Shown one piece after another: positions 8,768 to 19,051 of a stretch of 36,537 bases of DNA. The notes beneath the pieces are model-generated. The model had not been told where the DNA came from and searched no databases. It saw only the letters and a list, made by a program, of their open reading frames with translations. The stretch comes from Burkholderiales bacterium. Lineage in GTDB: Bacteria > Pseudomonadota > Gammaproteobacteria > Burkholderiales > Burkholderiaceae_C. The position numbers and the translations under genes are program-made. Location: assembly GCA_947451035.1 (NCBI GenBank), contig CANFXR010000018.1, positions 1 to 36,537 of the forward strand, in the 5' to 3' direction. Each line of letters starts with the position of its first letter. Position 1 is the first letter of the stretch.

Positions 8768-8861
8768 ACTGCGCCACAGCGCAAGGGCCAGTATTGGGGG
8801 TCTGGCGTGGCTCTGTTCGGGGCTTTCGCACTGCGCGGTGCCGGGAAAATCCGGCCTATCC

Positions 8862-10142
8862 ATGGACGCTCAGCCCTTCCACGACCCGGCCGCACAGTTG
8901 GTGGCCTGGCACAACCGCCACCCGCTGGCGCTGCGCATCACGCCTGATGAGGTGAGCGGCGTGGGCGTGGTGGTGCTGCCGTTCGTGGCCATCGACGGCG
9001 CTGCGTCTTCACGTTGGACGCAGTTGACGAAACGCGTGCGGCGACGTCTGCGCCAACTGGCGAAGTTGCCCGGACCGCCTGACGGAGGCCCCACGCTCAC
9101 GGCGGCCTTCAGCGAAGACTTCATCGCACCGATCAGCCCGCGCAGGGCGGCTGACTTCGCGCTTTGCCACGGCAGTTTCGAAGGCATCGGAGGCGCCGAA
9201 TTGCCGCTGCGTGAGGTTGCCGCTGACGCCGATGTGCCGGCCGAGACGGTCGTGCGTTTGTTCCTGACCACGGCTTCGGTCGAACGCGGAATGCAACGCT
9301 CGCGCTTTTTGATCAGCAACGCAGCCGTCCCAAAAATCATCGGACCTCGGCTGTGGCACAAGCGCCGCGTGGCGATCGCCGCAGGCTTGCTCGCGCTGTC
9401 GATGGTCTTGCCGTGGGTCGGATGGTTTGTTTTCTCGGGATCCGGTGGCACACCGGTCGTCGCGTCAGCAACCCCCGCGGCCAGCGCGCCTCAAATGGCA
9501 GCATCGTCCGCATCGGCGGCGGCACCGGCAGCACCCTTGGCGGCAAGCGAGGCCACGCCGCCCGAAGCAAGTGCTTCCGCGGCGCCCGCAGCCAGCCAGG
9601 CCGCTCCCGAAGCGCCGCACAGCGCTCCTGCAGCATCGAGCGCCACCACCGCCGCGCCGGCTTCTGCGGTGGCCGAGCGGGTTGCCCGAACTCCTGACCC
9701 GACATCCAAAAAACATCCGCATGCCCCGGCACCCGATCCGGATCCGGTGCCCACCGAACTTGCGCAAGACGAAATCGTCATGCCGGCCAAACAGGCCTTT
9801 CGCCCGGTGCTGAGTGCCGCCGAGCGGGCCGAAGCGATACGCCAGGCGAAAGTTCTGCGAGCAACCACCAGTCCACCGCCAGCCCCGGCAGCCCGCCAGG
9901 TCAAGGTGTTCGCCCTGGTCACGTCGCTCACCGGCACACGATCGGCCTCGGAGAGGAGGCAGCGAATGATGGCCTTGAGCTTTGCCGGCGGCAAGATGTC
10001 GGGCGATCTGCGCAGCGAGATCATGCAAGTCGAAAAAGGTTGGCGATCCACCTTGTGGCCCTTCGATTCGAAGGCCGCCGCCGAGGCTGCCCGGGACATG
10101 CTCGAAGACCGAGGCGTGTACACCGAGGTGGTGTCGTTTTGA
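8862..10142 (+). CDS. Uncharacterised single-pass membrane protein with Ala/Pro-rich linker
   Basis: I do not recognise this 426-residue protein. Its N-terminal part of about 165 residues is probably cytosolic (basic run KRVRRRLRQLAKL; hydrophobic-polar alternation). One membrane segment follows at about residues 172-196 (VAIAAGLLALSMVLPWVGWF). Next come roughly 130 residues rich in Ala, Pro, Ser and Glu, low-complexity and likely unstructured in the periplasm. The last 80 residues (VKVFALVTSLTGTRSASERR ... EAARDMLEDRGVYTEVVSF) look like a small folded domain; the ending, a repeated strand-helix with AAAEAARDMLEDRG, recalls SPOR-type peptidoglycan-binding domains but I cannot confirm it. The start at ATG 8862 gives MDAQPFHDP; an ATG at 8838 is possible. 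It stands 94 bp after relA and before tRNA-Val. Confidence 0.7.
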   Translation: MDAQPFHDPAAQLVAWHNRHPLALRITPDEVSGVGVVVLPFVAIDGAASSRWTQLTKRVRRRLRQLAKLPGPPDGGPTLTAAFSEDFIAPISPRRAADFALCHGSFEGIGGAELPLREVAADADVPAETVVRLFLTTASVERGMQRSRFLISNAAVPKIIGPRLWHKRRVAIAAGLLALSMVLPWVGWFVFSGSGGTPVVASATPAASAPQMAASSASAAAPAAPLAASEATPPEASASAAPAASQAAPEAPHSAPAASSATTAAPASAVAERVARTPDPTSKKHPHAPAPDPDPVPTELAQDEIVMPAKQAFRPVLSAAERAEAIRQAKVLRATTSPPPAPAARQVKVFALVTSLTGTRSASERRQRMMALSFAGGKMSGDLRSEIMQVEKGWRSTLWPFDSKAAAEAARDMLEDRGVYTEVVSF

Positions 10143-10192
10143 GCGCTGGCAGCCCATGCTGCAACGAGATGCCTTCTGATTGTCAATTTGGC

Positions 10193-10222
10193 TTACCAAA
10201 AGGCCTTTGAGACGGCTACAAT
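10193..10222 (+). promoter_or_regulatory. Candidate promoter of tRNA-Val
   Basis: A -35-like TTACCA (10193-10198) and a -10-like TACAAT (10217-10222) are separated by 18 bp, and the -10 ends 13 bases before the mature tRNA. Both match the sigma-70 consensus only partly (4 of 6 and 5 of 6). Confidence 0.5.
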
Positions 10223-10235
10223 CTTGGGCTGCCCC

Positions 10236-10312
10236 AGGCGCGTAGCTCAGCTGGTTAGAGCACCACCTTGACATGGTGGGGGTCGTTGGTTCGAGTCCAA
10301 TCGCGCCTACCA
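10236..10312 (+). tRNA. tRNA-Val (anticodon GAC)
   Basis: A 77-base cloverleaf. The acceptor stem AGGCGCG (10236-10242) pairs with CGCGCCT (10302-10308), followed by discriminator A and an encoded CCA (10310-10312). The D arm is AGCTCAGCTGGTTAGAGCA. The anticodon stem CCACC/GGTGG encloses the loop TTGACAT, giving anticodon GAC, which reads GUC/GUU valine codons. The T arm is GTTGG-TTCGAGT-CCAAT with one G-U closing pair. Confidence 0.97.
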
Positions 10313-10320
10313 AGATGAAC

Positions 10321-10364
10321 GGCCGGTAAATTGTTGATTTTCAACAAATTACCGGCCCTTTTTG
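10321..10364 (+). terminator. Strong terminator after tRNA-Val
   Basis: A 17-bp stem, 10321-10337 with 10341-10357, has a single A-A mismatch and a three-base loop; it reads GGCCGGTAA...TTGTTGA against its complement. It is followed by C and a five-T run. It begins eight bases after the tRNA 3' end. Confidence 0.9.
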
Positions 10365-10365
10365 T

Positions 10366-10678
10366 TTCTGGCGGCTGATCCCTGGGTTGCTGCTTTTTCC
10401 ATCATTTATGGAAAAAGTATGGAAAAGACTCAAACGGAAACCCCAATCCAATTCGGCCGGTCTGGCTGTGTCGGCTGCTGGTTCAACGCGCCGAGAGGCG
10501 AAGCCATTGCCCCGAAGCACAACAGGGCTCGCCCCGAGTGCGACTTTGTTCACATCCACCCGGCTCGCCCCCCCCTGGATGGGGGGTGTGTGGCGAGTGC
10601 CATCCGGCTGACACTTCGCTGTCGTCGTGAGACGCGTTTGTCATATATCCATTGGTCGCACCGGTCAGGACCCCCGCC
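10366..10678. other. Intergenic stretch without a recognisable gene
   Basis: No recognisable protein or RNA is seen. Readable features are a 9-bp inverted repeat (TTTTTCCAT...ATGGAAAAA, 10396-10418) followed by a partial copy, GTATGGAAAA; and near 10565-10605 a G/C-only hairpin of six C facing six G, nested inside CTCGCC/GGCGAG arms. The position directly 3' of a tRNA gene makes an old integration scar possible, but there is no integrase and no second copy of the tRNA 3' end in the window. Confidence 0.4.
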
Positions 10679-10978
10679 ATGAAATCTTTGCCTTCAACGC
10701 CTGCGCCAGTCGACAACGGCCCGGTGGACAGCCTGCTGCTCAGCAGGCTTTTGCTGTTGCTGGAAATTCCCCGGGGGGTCATCGCTGCGGCTTCGCCGCG
10801 TGCTGCCCGTGAGCGCTCGAATGCCCGCATGAACTCTTGTGATTCGTCTCTGGAACTCATGAGCGGCCTCGATGTCTTGGAGCACGACTTGTCGTCGTTC
10901 GAATTCCAGACGATGTTCGAGGTGCAAGCGCCGAGGTCCCACCCAGCCGAGCGGACGATCGATTTGGTCCTGGTCTAG
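10679..10978 (+). CDS. Possible small protein of unknown function (99 residues)
   Basis: ATG at 10679 is preceded by AGGA eight bases upstream, and the frame ends at TAG (10976-10978). The product begins MKSLPSTPAPVDNGPVDS, then has a Leu-rich helix (LLLSRLLLLLEIPRG) and a more acidic C-terminal half with LELMSGLDVLEHDLSSFEF. I recognise no family. The same frame stays open for 32 further codons after the TAG, ending in the terminator hairpin, so the gene may be decayed or originally longer. A strong terminator about 80 bp downstream supports transcription in this direction. An antisense frame over the same bases has less coding character. Confidence 0.4.
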   Translation: MKSLPSTPAPVDNGPVDSLLLSRLLLLLEIPRGVIAAASPRAARERSNARMNSCDSSLELMSGLDVLEHDLSSFEFQTMFEVQAPRSHPAERTIDLVLV

Positions 10979-11058
10979 CTGGACGCCCTTGGCAAGACCG
11001 TTGACAGGGCCATTGAGCCGGCGCGGGTGACCTGCCGCAATCGCAGCCACCAGCCATC

Positions 11059-11093
11059 AGCCCCCGCTCTCATGTGAGAGCGGGGGCTTTTTT
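11059..11093 (+). terminator. Strong rho-independent terminator
   Basis: A perfect 14-bp inverted repeat, 11059-11072 with 11075-11088 (AGCCCCCGCTCTCA and its complement), is followed by six T residues, counting the last stem base. It is oriented to end transcription from the plus-strand 10.7-kb region before the sterol-desaturase gene. Confidence 0.92.
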
Positions 11094-11211
11094 GCTTCTG
11101 GGCGCGGCGCGGGGCTGTATTCTTGCCAGTCAGCGCCAGCGCTTGCCCTTTTCGGCGCGCGGGTCCCATCTCCCGGGCCGCAGGATCGACCCATCAACCA
11201 CCGACTGACGC

Positions 11212-12324
11212 ATGGAACAGGCAATCATCTGGTCAATTCCGCTGCTGGGGCTGGCAGTGCTGATCGAATTCATCGTCAGCCGGGCTCGCGGCAAAAAAAC
11301 CTATCGAGGAAACGACACCCTGGCCAGCTTGAGTCAGGGGCTGATCAGCCAGCTTGTCTTCGTCTGCACGCCATTGCTGCAGATCGGCATTTACGCGATG
11401 GTCTTCACGTTCCTCGGTTACCAGTCTGAATCGCAGTTCTGGTACTCGTGGAAGGGCATCTTGATCGCAGTGCTGATGTTCGATTTTTGCGAGTACTGGC
11501 TGCACCGTGTCGGCCATGAGGTGGCGGTGTTCTGGGCCGCCCACGTGGTGCACCATCAAAGTGAAGAGCTCAATATTTGCACCGCCCTGCGTCAGGAAAG
11601 CCAGAACGCCGTTCTGGGCTGGCCGTTCTATTTGCCGATGGCGATTGCAGGGGTGCCGCCAGCGTTGTTCGGCTTCGCATTCCTGGGCGTTCAGTACTAC
11701 CAGATCTGGGCCCACACCGATCAGATCGGCAAGCTCGGCTGGCTCGACGGCGTGATCACCACGCCATCAAGCCACCGCGTCCACCATGCGGTGAACGATT
11801 GCTACATCGACCACAACTACGGCGGCTTGCTCATGCTGTGGGACCGTCTGTTCGGAACCTACGCGGTAGAAACCGAGCCCTGCGTGTTCGGCACCCGCGC
11901 GCCGGTGCGCAGCTTCAATCCGTTGCGCGGGATCTTTCAGGTCTACGCCTCGCTCGCGCAAGACGCTTGGCACACGCGTCGCTGGCAAGACAAGCTGAGG
12001 GTGTGGTTCATGCCGCCTGGCTGGCGGCCCGACGATGTGGCGCTGAAATTCCCTCACCCGCCCTTCGATGTGAACCGCAAGATCTACAACCCGCCCGCCA
12101 GCCGTTCGGCGTTGGCGGTGGCAACAGTGCTTTTTCTGGCGATTGCGGCAGGCAGCGGCGTCTTGTTGTGGGATGCCGAGACCATGGATGCCGGTCCGCG
12201 TGCCCTGTGGGTGGGCTTGCTGATCGCCGGTTTGTGCGTGGTGGGCGAGTTGCTCGACGGGCACGGCTTCAGTCCTGCAAGGTGGTTTGCCGGCGGCCAG
12301 CGCAAGGACGCATCAGCAAGCTGA
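11212..12324 (+). CDS. Sterol desaturase / fatty acid hydroxylase family membrane protein
   Basis: The 370-residue integral membrane protein belongs to the di-iron hydroxylase superfamily that includes sterol C5-desaturase, C4-methyl oxidase and alkylglycerol monooxygenase. The histidine clusters needed for the di-iron centre are visible: HRVGHE near residue 98, HVVHHQSEE about 14 residues later, and SSHRVHHAVNDCYIDHNYGG near 185-205. Hydrophobic segments occur at the N-terminus (IIWSIPLLGLAVLIEFIV), around residues 45-95, 140-160, and again at the C-terminus (about 300-350), where two extra membrane helices follow the catalytic part. The real substrate cannot be told; hydroxylation of a membrane lipid is the safest inference. 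It is a single gene with terminators on both sides. Confidence 0.85.
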   Translation: MEQAIIWSIPLLGLAVLIEFIVSRARGKKTYRGNDTLASLSQGLISQLVFVCTPLLQIGIYAMVFTFLGYQSESQFWYSWKGILIAVLMFDFCEYWLHRVGHEVAVFWAAHVVHHQSEELNICTALRQESQNAVLGWPFYLPMAIAGVPPALFGFAFLGVQYYQIWAHTDQIGKLGWLDGVITTPSSHRVHHAVNDCYIDHNYGGLLMLWDRLFGTYAVETEPCVFGTRAPVRSFNPLRGIFQVYASLAQDAWHTRRWQDKLRVWFMPPGWRPDDVALKFPHPPFDVNRKIYNPPASRSALAVATVLFLAIAAGSGVLLWDAETMDAGPRALWVGLLIAGLCVVGELLDGHGFSPARWFAGGQRKDASAS

Positions 12325-12350
12325 GTGTTTTTCGCGATGCACTCTCACCG

Positions 12351-12376
12351 AGCCCGGCCTGCGTGCCGGGCTTTTT
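12351..12376 (+). terminator. Rho-independent terminator after sterol-desaturase gene
   Basis: AGCCCGGC (12351-12358) pairs with GCCGGGCT (12365-12372) across a six-base loop, followed by TTTT. Confidence 0.88.
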
Positions 12377-12504
12377 GTTGGGTTCGCGCCGATGTTGATG
12401 CCTGTGACGGGCGATCGCCGGATGCCACGCGTCCGATGAGGCAGGTGGTCGGTGACGGCGTCGCCCCCATGTGGATGACACACCGTCTTGCCATCAGGCC
12501 GGCC

Positions 12505-12522
12505 GTGTCACAAAACCCTCAC
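12505..12522 (+). promoter_or_regulatory. Candidate Pho box upstream of pstS
   Basis: GTGTCAC, spacer AAAA, then CCCTCAC. This matches the PhoB binding layout of two 7-bp direct repeats (consensus CTGTCAT) separated by a 4-bp A/T-rich spacer, with five of seven matches in each half when CTGTCAC is allowed in the second. It lies about 110 bp before the chosen pstS start, as expected for a phosphate-starvation promoter. Confidence 0.6.
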
Positions 12523-12635
12523 ATTGGAGTCATACCATCGTGCTTGAAGCTCTGATCGGCATGGTCACCCGGTTGGTGAGCGTCCTGAGCCGCAACGCGG
12601 CTGCGATGAATATTCTCAAAACTACTGAATTGACA

Positions 12636-13673
12636 ATGAACGCAAAAAATCTTGTTCGCCCTTTGATTGCCGTTGCGACGTTTGCATTGGCAAGCCTGTC
12701 ATATGCCCAGAACGTCACTGGTGCCGGAGCCACGTTCCCCGCACCGCTCTACGCCAAGTGGGCCGACGCCTACAACAAGGCCACCAAGGTGCAAGTCAAC
12801 TATCAGTCGGTGGGTTCTGGCGCTGGCATCAAGCAGATCATCTCGAAGACGGTCGACTTCGGCGCATCCGACAAGCCGCTGACCGACGAAGAGCTCGCCA
12901 AGGAAGGCCTGCTGCAGTTCCCCACCGTGATCGGTGGCGTGGTTCCCGTGGTCAACATCAAGGGCATCAACCCGGGCCAGATCCGTCTGACCGGTTTGCT
13001 GCTGGCTGACATCTACCTGGGCAAGATCACCAAGTGGAGCGATCCTGCCATCAAGGCGATCAATCGTGATGTGCCGCTGCCGGACAGCGCCATCGCCGTG
13101 GTGCGCCGTGCGGACGGCTCGGGAACGAGCTTCCTGTTCACGAACTACCTGTCCAAGGTCAGCCCTGACTGGAAGAGCCGCGTCGGAGAGGGCACTGCCG
13201 TCAACTGGCCTACGGGCACGGGCGGCAAGGGCAATGAAGGCGTGTCGGCCTTCGTGCAGCGGCTCGAAAATTCGATCGGCTACGTGGAGTATTCGTACGC
13301 CAAGCAAAACAAGATGTCCCACATCCTGATCGGCAACCGCGAAGGCAAGTTCGTCGCGCCCGAGGACGACAGTTTCAAGGCGGCAGCGGCCAATGCTGAA
13401 TGGAACAAGACGTTCTATCAGGTGTTGACCGAGCAACCGGGCGACAAGGCATGGCCCATCACCGGCGCCACTTTCATCCTGATGCACAAGGTGCAAGACA
13501 AGCCTGAGCAAGCCAGCAGCGTGCTCAAGTTCGTCAGCTGGGCCTACGGCAACGGCGACAAGATGGCTGAGGAACTGGACTACGTCCCGATGCCCAAGGC
13601 TGTGAAGGAGATGGTCGCCAAGCAATGGGCCACCATGAAGGACACCGCAGGCAAGTCCATCGCGATGCAGTGA
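12636..13673 (+). CDS. pstS: Periplasmic phosphate-binding protein PstS
   Basis: The 345-residue substrate-binding protein of the high-affinity phosphate ABC transporter. The N-terminus MNAKNLVRPLIAVATFALAS with SYAQ gives a classic Sec signal peptide, cleaved before Q/N. Mature landmarks are VTGAGATFPAPLYAKW, the phosphate-contacting YQSVGSGAGIKQ and DFGASDKPL segments, RADGSGTSFLFTNYL, and GGKGNEGVSAFV. ATG 12636 fits the signal peptide; an in-frame ATG at 12606 and a GTG at 12540 (with GGAG ten bases before it) would only lengthen the N-terminus. No pstC, pstA, pstB or phoU follows, so this pstS is separate from the rest of its transporter. Expression is probably under PhoB (see Pho box). 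Confidence 0.95.
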   Translation: MNAKNLVRPLIAVATFALASLSYAQNVTGAGATFPAPLYAKWADAYNKATKVQVNYQSVGSGAGIKQIISKTVDFGASDKPLTDEELAKEGLLQFPTVIGGVVPVVNIKGINPGQIRLTGLLLADIYLGKITKWSDPAIKAINRDVPLPDSAIAVVRRADGSGTSFLFTNYLSKVSPDWKSRVGEGTAVNWPTGTGGKGNEGVSAFVQRLENSIGYVEYSYAKQNKMSHILIGNREGKFVAPEDDSFKAAAANAEWNKTFYQVLTEQPGDKAWPITGATFILMHKVQDKPEQASSVLKFVSWAYGNGDKMAEELDYVPMPKAVKEMVAKQWATMKDTAGKSIAMQ

Positions 13674-13680
13674 TATTGCT

Positions 13681-13736
13681 GTTGCCTCCCGAGGCAACCG
13701 GCCCTGCGATCCTTGAGTGGTTCGCAGGGTTTTTTT
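13681..13736 (+). terminator. Tandem hairpins and terminator after pstS
   Basis: The first hairpin is a perfect 8-bp stem, GTTGCCTC/GAGGCAAC (13681-13698, two-base loop). The second pairs CCCTGCGA (13702-13709) with TCGCAGGG (13722-13729) and runs into seven T residues (13730-13736). The second is the rho-independent terminator; the first may protect the pstS mRNA end. Confidence 0.88.
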
Positions 13737-13765
13737 CGTCCCGCTACTGATTGGCGAACAGGTCG

Positions 13766-13794
13766 TTCAGATTTATCCTAGTCCGTCCGATAAA
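13766..13794 (+). promoter_or_regulatory. Candidate promoter of the nosP-like operon
   Basis: TTCAGA (13766-13771) and GATAAA (13789-13794) are spaced by 17 bp, each matching four of six consensus bases, about 75 bp before the FIST gene. I found no FNR/DNR-type TTGAT-N4-ATCAA site nearby. Confidence 0.35.
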
Positions 13795-13870
13795 AGCATA
13801 TGGTCTGCCATGACCGGTTAGCCCATCGGTTGAATGCTTTTTCGTCAGTTCCAGCGCAGGGGGCGCCGCC

Positions 13871-15013
13871 ATGAAAATCCTGCAAGCGTGCTTTTCTCGG
13901 TGTCCCGATGCGTCTGAACTGAGTGATCTGGCCACCATCGAGCCGCAACTCGTGCTGGTGTTCGGTTCGGTGGCGCTGATCAGCGATCCGCTTGTACTGC
14001 AAGCCTTGCGCAGCGCATTTCCGCACGCAGAGTTGGCGGGCTGCTCGTCCGCCGGTGAAATCGCCGACGATGGGGTGCTCGATGAACAACTCGTGATCAC
14101 GGGCTTGCATTTCAATGATCCGGGCTTTGTGGTGGCGACCACCGACCTGAACGGCATGACCGACTCTGCGGGCGCCGGTCTGCGGCTGGCTCGGCAACTC
14201 AGCACGCCCGACTTGCACAACGTGATCGTTTTCAGCCAAGGCGTGAACGTGAACGGCAGCGCTTTGCTCGAAGGCTTCAGCCAGGGCCTGGCCCCCGGCG
14301 TCAAACTGTCGGGCGGGCTGGCGGGCGACGGCACTGCATTCAAGAAAACCTACACGCTGTCGCGGCACGCCGTCTCGAGCGAGCAGATGGTGGCCATCGG
14401 TTTCACGTCGCCGAATCTGGAGGTCAAGCACGCGTCGCTGCACGGCTGGAATCCATTCGGGCCGGCGCGCGCGGTCACACGATGCGAAGGCAATGTCCTG
14501 TACGAGCTCGATGGGGCGCCAGCGTTGGAGGTCTACAAGGAATACCTCGGCGCTTATGCGAAAGACCTGCCAGGCTCCGGGTTGCTGTTTCCCTTCGAGA
14601 TGCTCTCCAGGGATCACCAGACCATGGGCCTGATTCGCACGATCCTCGGGATCGACGAGGCCGTCGGCAGCCTGACCTTGGCGGGCGACATTGCCGAGGG
14701 GTGCTACCTGCGGCTGATGCACGCCACCACCGACTCGCTGGTCGATGGCGCGCATGAAGCTGCCATTGCCGCCGGTGTGGACGGGCAGTCCAGCGCCCAG
14801 CACCTGGCTTTGCTGGTGAGTTGCGTCGGGCGCAAGCTGGTGATGGGCGCGCGCGTGGATGAAGAAGTCGAGGCCGTGACGGCGGTGTTCGGCGGCAATG
14901 TACGAGTCGCCGGTTTTTATTCCTACGGCGAAATCAGCCCGGGATCGCACGACTCGGGCACCTCCGACCTGCACAACCAGACGATGACCATCACCCACTT
15001 GACCGAACGTTGA
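13871..15013 (+). CDS. nosP: FIST-domain sensor protein, NosP-like
   Basis: The 380-residue soluble protein has an N-terminal FIST domain (about 20-210) and FIST_C domain (about 215-360). Readable family features are [20 protein letters not shown] near residues 56-75, [17 protein letters not shown] near 150, [14 protein letters not shown], and the C-terminal [20 protein letters not shown] ... [10 protein letters not shown]. In Pseudomonas, Vibrio, Shewanella and Legionella, a FIST protein called NosP encoded beside a hybrid kinase is a haem-binding nitric oxide sensor that controls that kinase. The same pairing here (kinase start 10 bp after this stop) is the reason for the name. Several His residues could bind haem (in [21 protein letters not shown]) but I cannot say which. 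An AGGGGG sequence precedes the ATG. A different FIST ligand, such as an amino acid, remains possible. Confidence 0.75.
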   Translation: MKILQACFSRCPDASELSDLATIEPQLVLVFGSVALISDPLVLQALRSAFPHAELAGCSSAGEIADDGVLDEQLVITGLHFNDPGFVVATTDLNGMTDSAGAGLRLARQLSTPDLHNVIVFSQGVNVNGSALLEGFSQGLAPGVKLSGGLAGDGTAFKKTYTLSRHAVSSEQMVAIGFTSPNLEVKHASLHGWNPFGPARAVTRCEGNVLYELDGAPALEVYKEYLGAYAKDLPGSGLLFPFEMLSRDHQTMGLIRTILGIDEAVGSLTLAGDIAEGCYLRLMHATTDSLVDGAHEAAIAAGVDGQSSAQHLALLVSCVGRKLVMGARVDEEVEAVTAVFGGNVRVAGFYSYGEISPGSHDSGTSDLHNQTMTITHLTER

Positions 15014-15023
15014 GGCTGCACAC

Positions 15024-16900
15024 ATGAGCGACCTCGGGATCTTCGGCAATCGTGCCTTTGCACGGCAACTCAGGCGCCACCTGGGCATCGACGGTCCACA
15101 GGCGCTCGACACGCTGCTGTCGAGCCTGGACGCGGCGGGCATCGAGCATCCGGCGCTGGCTCGTCTGGCCGAGCAGTTGCCCAAATTCATGGCCGTGGTG
15201 GCCGACAGCTACGAACAGTTCGACCGCGATCAGGTGTTGCGCACGCGCAGCCTGGACATCTCCTCGCGCGAGCTTCACCAGATCAACGAGCACCTGCGCA
15301 CCGCCACTCAGAAAGCCGAGGTTGCCAGCGCAGCCAAGTCACAGTTTCTCGCGACGATCAGCCACGAGATTCGAACGCCCATGAACGGGGTGCTGGGCAT
15401 GGCCGAACTGCTGCTCGACACCCGACTGGATCCCGAACAGTTGCAGTTCGCGAGAACCATCGCCCACTCGGGGCAGGCACTGCTGTCGATCATCAACGAC
15501 GTGCTCGACTTCTCGAAGATCGAAGCCCGCAAGCTCAGTCTCGAGCACATCACGTTTGATATCAGGGAACACGTCGAAAAAATTGCCGCGCTGCTCGACG
15601 GTACGGCCAGCAGCAAGGGTCTGAGAATCGTCACCCAGTTCGCTCCAGGGTTACCCCAGACGCTGATGGGCGATCCGGGGCGGCTGAGGCAGATCCTGCT
15701 CAACCTGGTGGGCAACGCCATCAAGTTCACCCAAGACGGCCAGGTGGCGATTTCGGTGGGTGTCACCTCCATCGAGGACGATCATGTTCGTTTGCGCTTC
15801 GAGGTGAGCGATACCGGCATCGGGCTGGACGTGGGTGCCCAGACGCAGATTTTTGACGCCTTCACGCAGGCCGACAACTCCACCACGCGCAAGTTCGGTG
15901 GCAGCGGTCTCGGGCTGTCGATTGCCAAGCAGTTGGTTCAGCTGATGGACGGCGAGATCGGCGTGAACAGTCAGATCGGCCAGGGCGCGACGTTCTGGTT
16001 CACCGTCAGCCTGGCACACAGCCTGGATGGCGTGTGCGTGCCCAGTGAGCTGTCGAGGCCGATGCCGCTGGCCCCCAGCCATCCGGCCGGCAGCTGCAGT
16101 GCCCGCATCCTGATTGCCGAGGACAACCCGGTGAACCAGCAGGTGGCGCAATGCATGCTCGAATTGTTGGGCTATGAAGCCGACGTGGTGGCCAACGGTC
16201 GCGAGGCGCTGGTGGCTGCGCAGACCGGGCAATACGACCTGGTCTTGATGGACTTGCACATGCCGGAGATGGATGGATTGGAATCCACGCGGCAGATTCG
16301 CGCCTGGGAGGCCGCCATCCGATGCGGCGAGCCGCTTCCCATCGTGGCGCTGACGGCCAATGCGCTGTCGGGCGATCGCGACTTGTGCCTGGCCGCGGGC
16401 ATGAACGACTACGTCAGCAAACCCGTTTCGCGACAGGCCCTGGGCGATGTCATCGGCCGCCATCTCGGCACCGGGGACCGCGACGCTCCAGTCACGCAGT
16501 CGGCCACTTTGACCAGCCAGTGGACTCAGCCGGTGGCGTTCGATCCGCAGGTGCTGGCCTCGCTCACCATGGTGCTCGACGGGAGCCACCCGGGCTATGC
16601 AGACGAACTGCTCGATCTTTATTCGCGAGAGGCGGCTCGCGCCATCGACGCCATCGACGAAGCCGCCCAGGCGGGCAAGGCCGACACGGTGCTGCGTCTG
16701 GCGCACACGCTCAAGTCGTCGAGTGCGGCGGTCGGCGCCATGTCGATGGCCTTCGTGACCGAGCAGCACGAGAGCCTCTTGCGCGCCGGAAAACAGCCCA
16801 CGCCCGACTGGCTGGCCGCCATGCGCAGTGAATTTGGATGCTTCTTGGCGGCCCTCGCCAAACATCGCCAATCCGTCTTCACGCTCCACCGAGAGTTCCG

Positions 16901-16904
<4 letters not shown>
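15024..16904 (+). CDS. nahK: Hybrid histidine kinase with receiver and HPt, NahK-like
   Basis: The 626-residue cytosolic kinase has no membrane segment. Residues 1-95 form a helical N-terminal region of its own type ([38 protein letters not shown]), presumably the interface for the FIST partner. HisKA follows with [15 protein letters not shown] (His114), then the ATPase domain with [16 protein letters not shown] and [14 protein letters not shown]. The receiver has IAEDN, phosphoacceptor Asp410 ([13 protein letters not shown]) and Lys466. The C-terminal HPt domain carries [13 protein letters not shown] (His561). All phosphotransfer residues are present, so a His-Asp-His relay to the downstream regulator's receiver is expected. 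Its stop overlaps the next start by four bases. Unlike some NahK proteins, it has no PAS repeats at the N-terminus. Confidence 0.85.
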
Positions 16905-19039
<2,135 letters not shown>

Positions 19040-19051
19040 ATCGACTGGCCT

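Noticed and set aside
10236-10420. Integrated element using tRNA-Val as attachment site
   Set aside because: There is no integrase, no second copy of the tRNA 3' end in the window and no change to phage-like genes; only the position is suggestive.
10483-10860. Minus-strand frame of 125 codons overlapping the possible 99-codon gene
   Set aside because: It has no ribosome site, no family similarity and no terminator in its direction; the plus-strand candidate is better supported though still weak.
13737-13870. FNR/DNR or NO-regulator site in front of the NosP-like gene
   Set aside because: No TTGAT-N4-ATCAA-like palindrome was found; the TTGAATGC run near 13829 lacks a matching second half.
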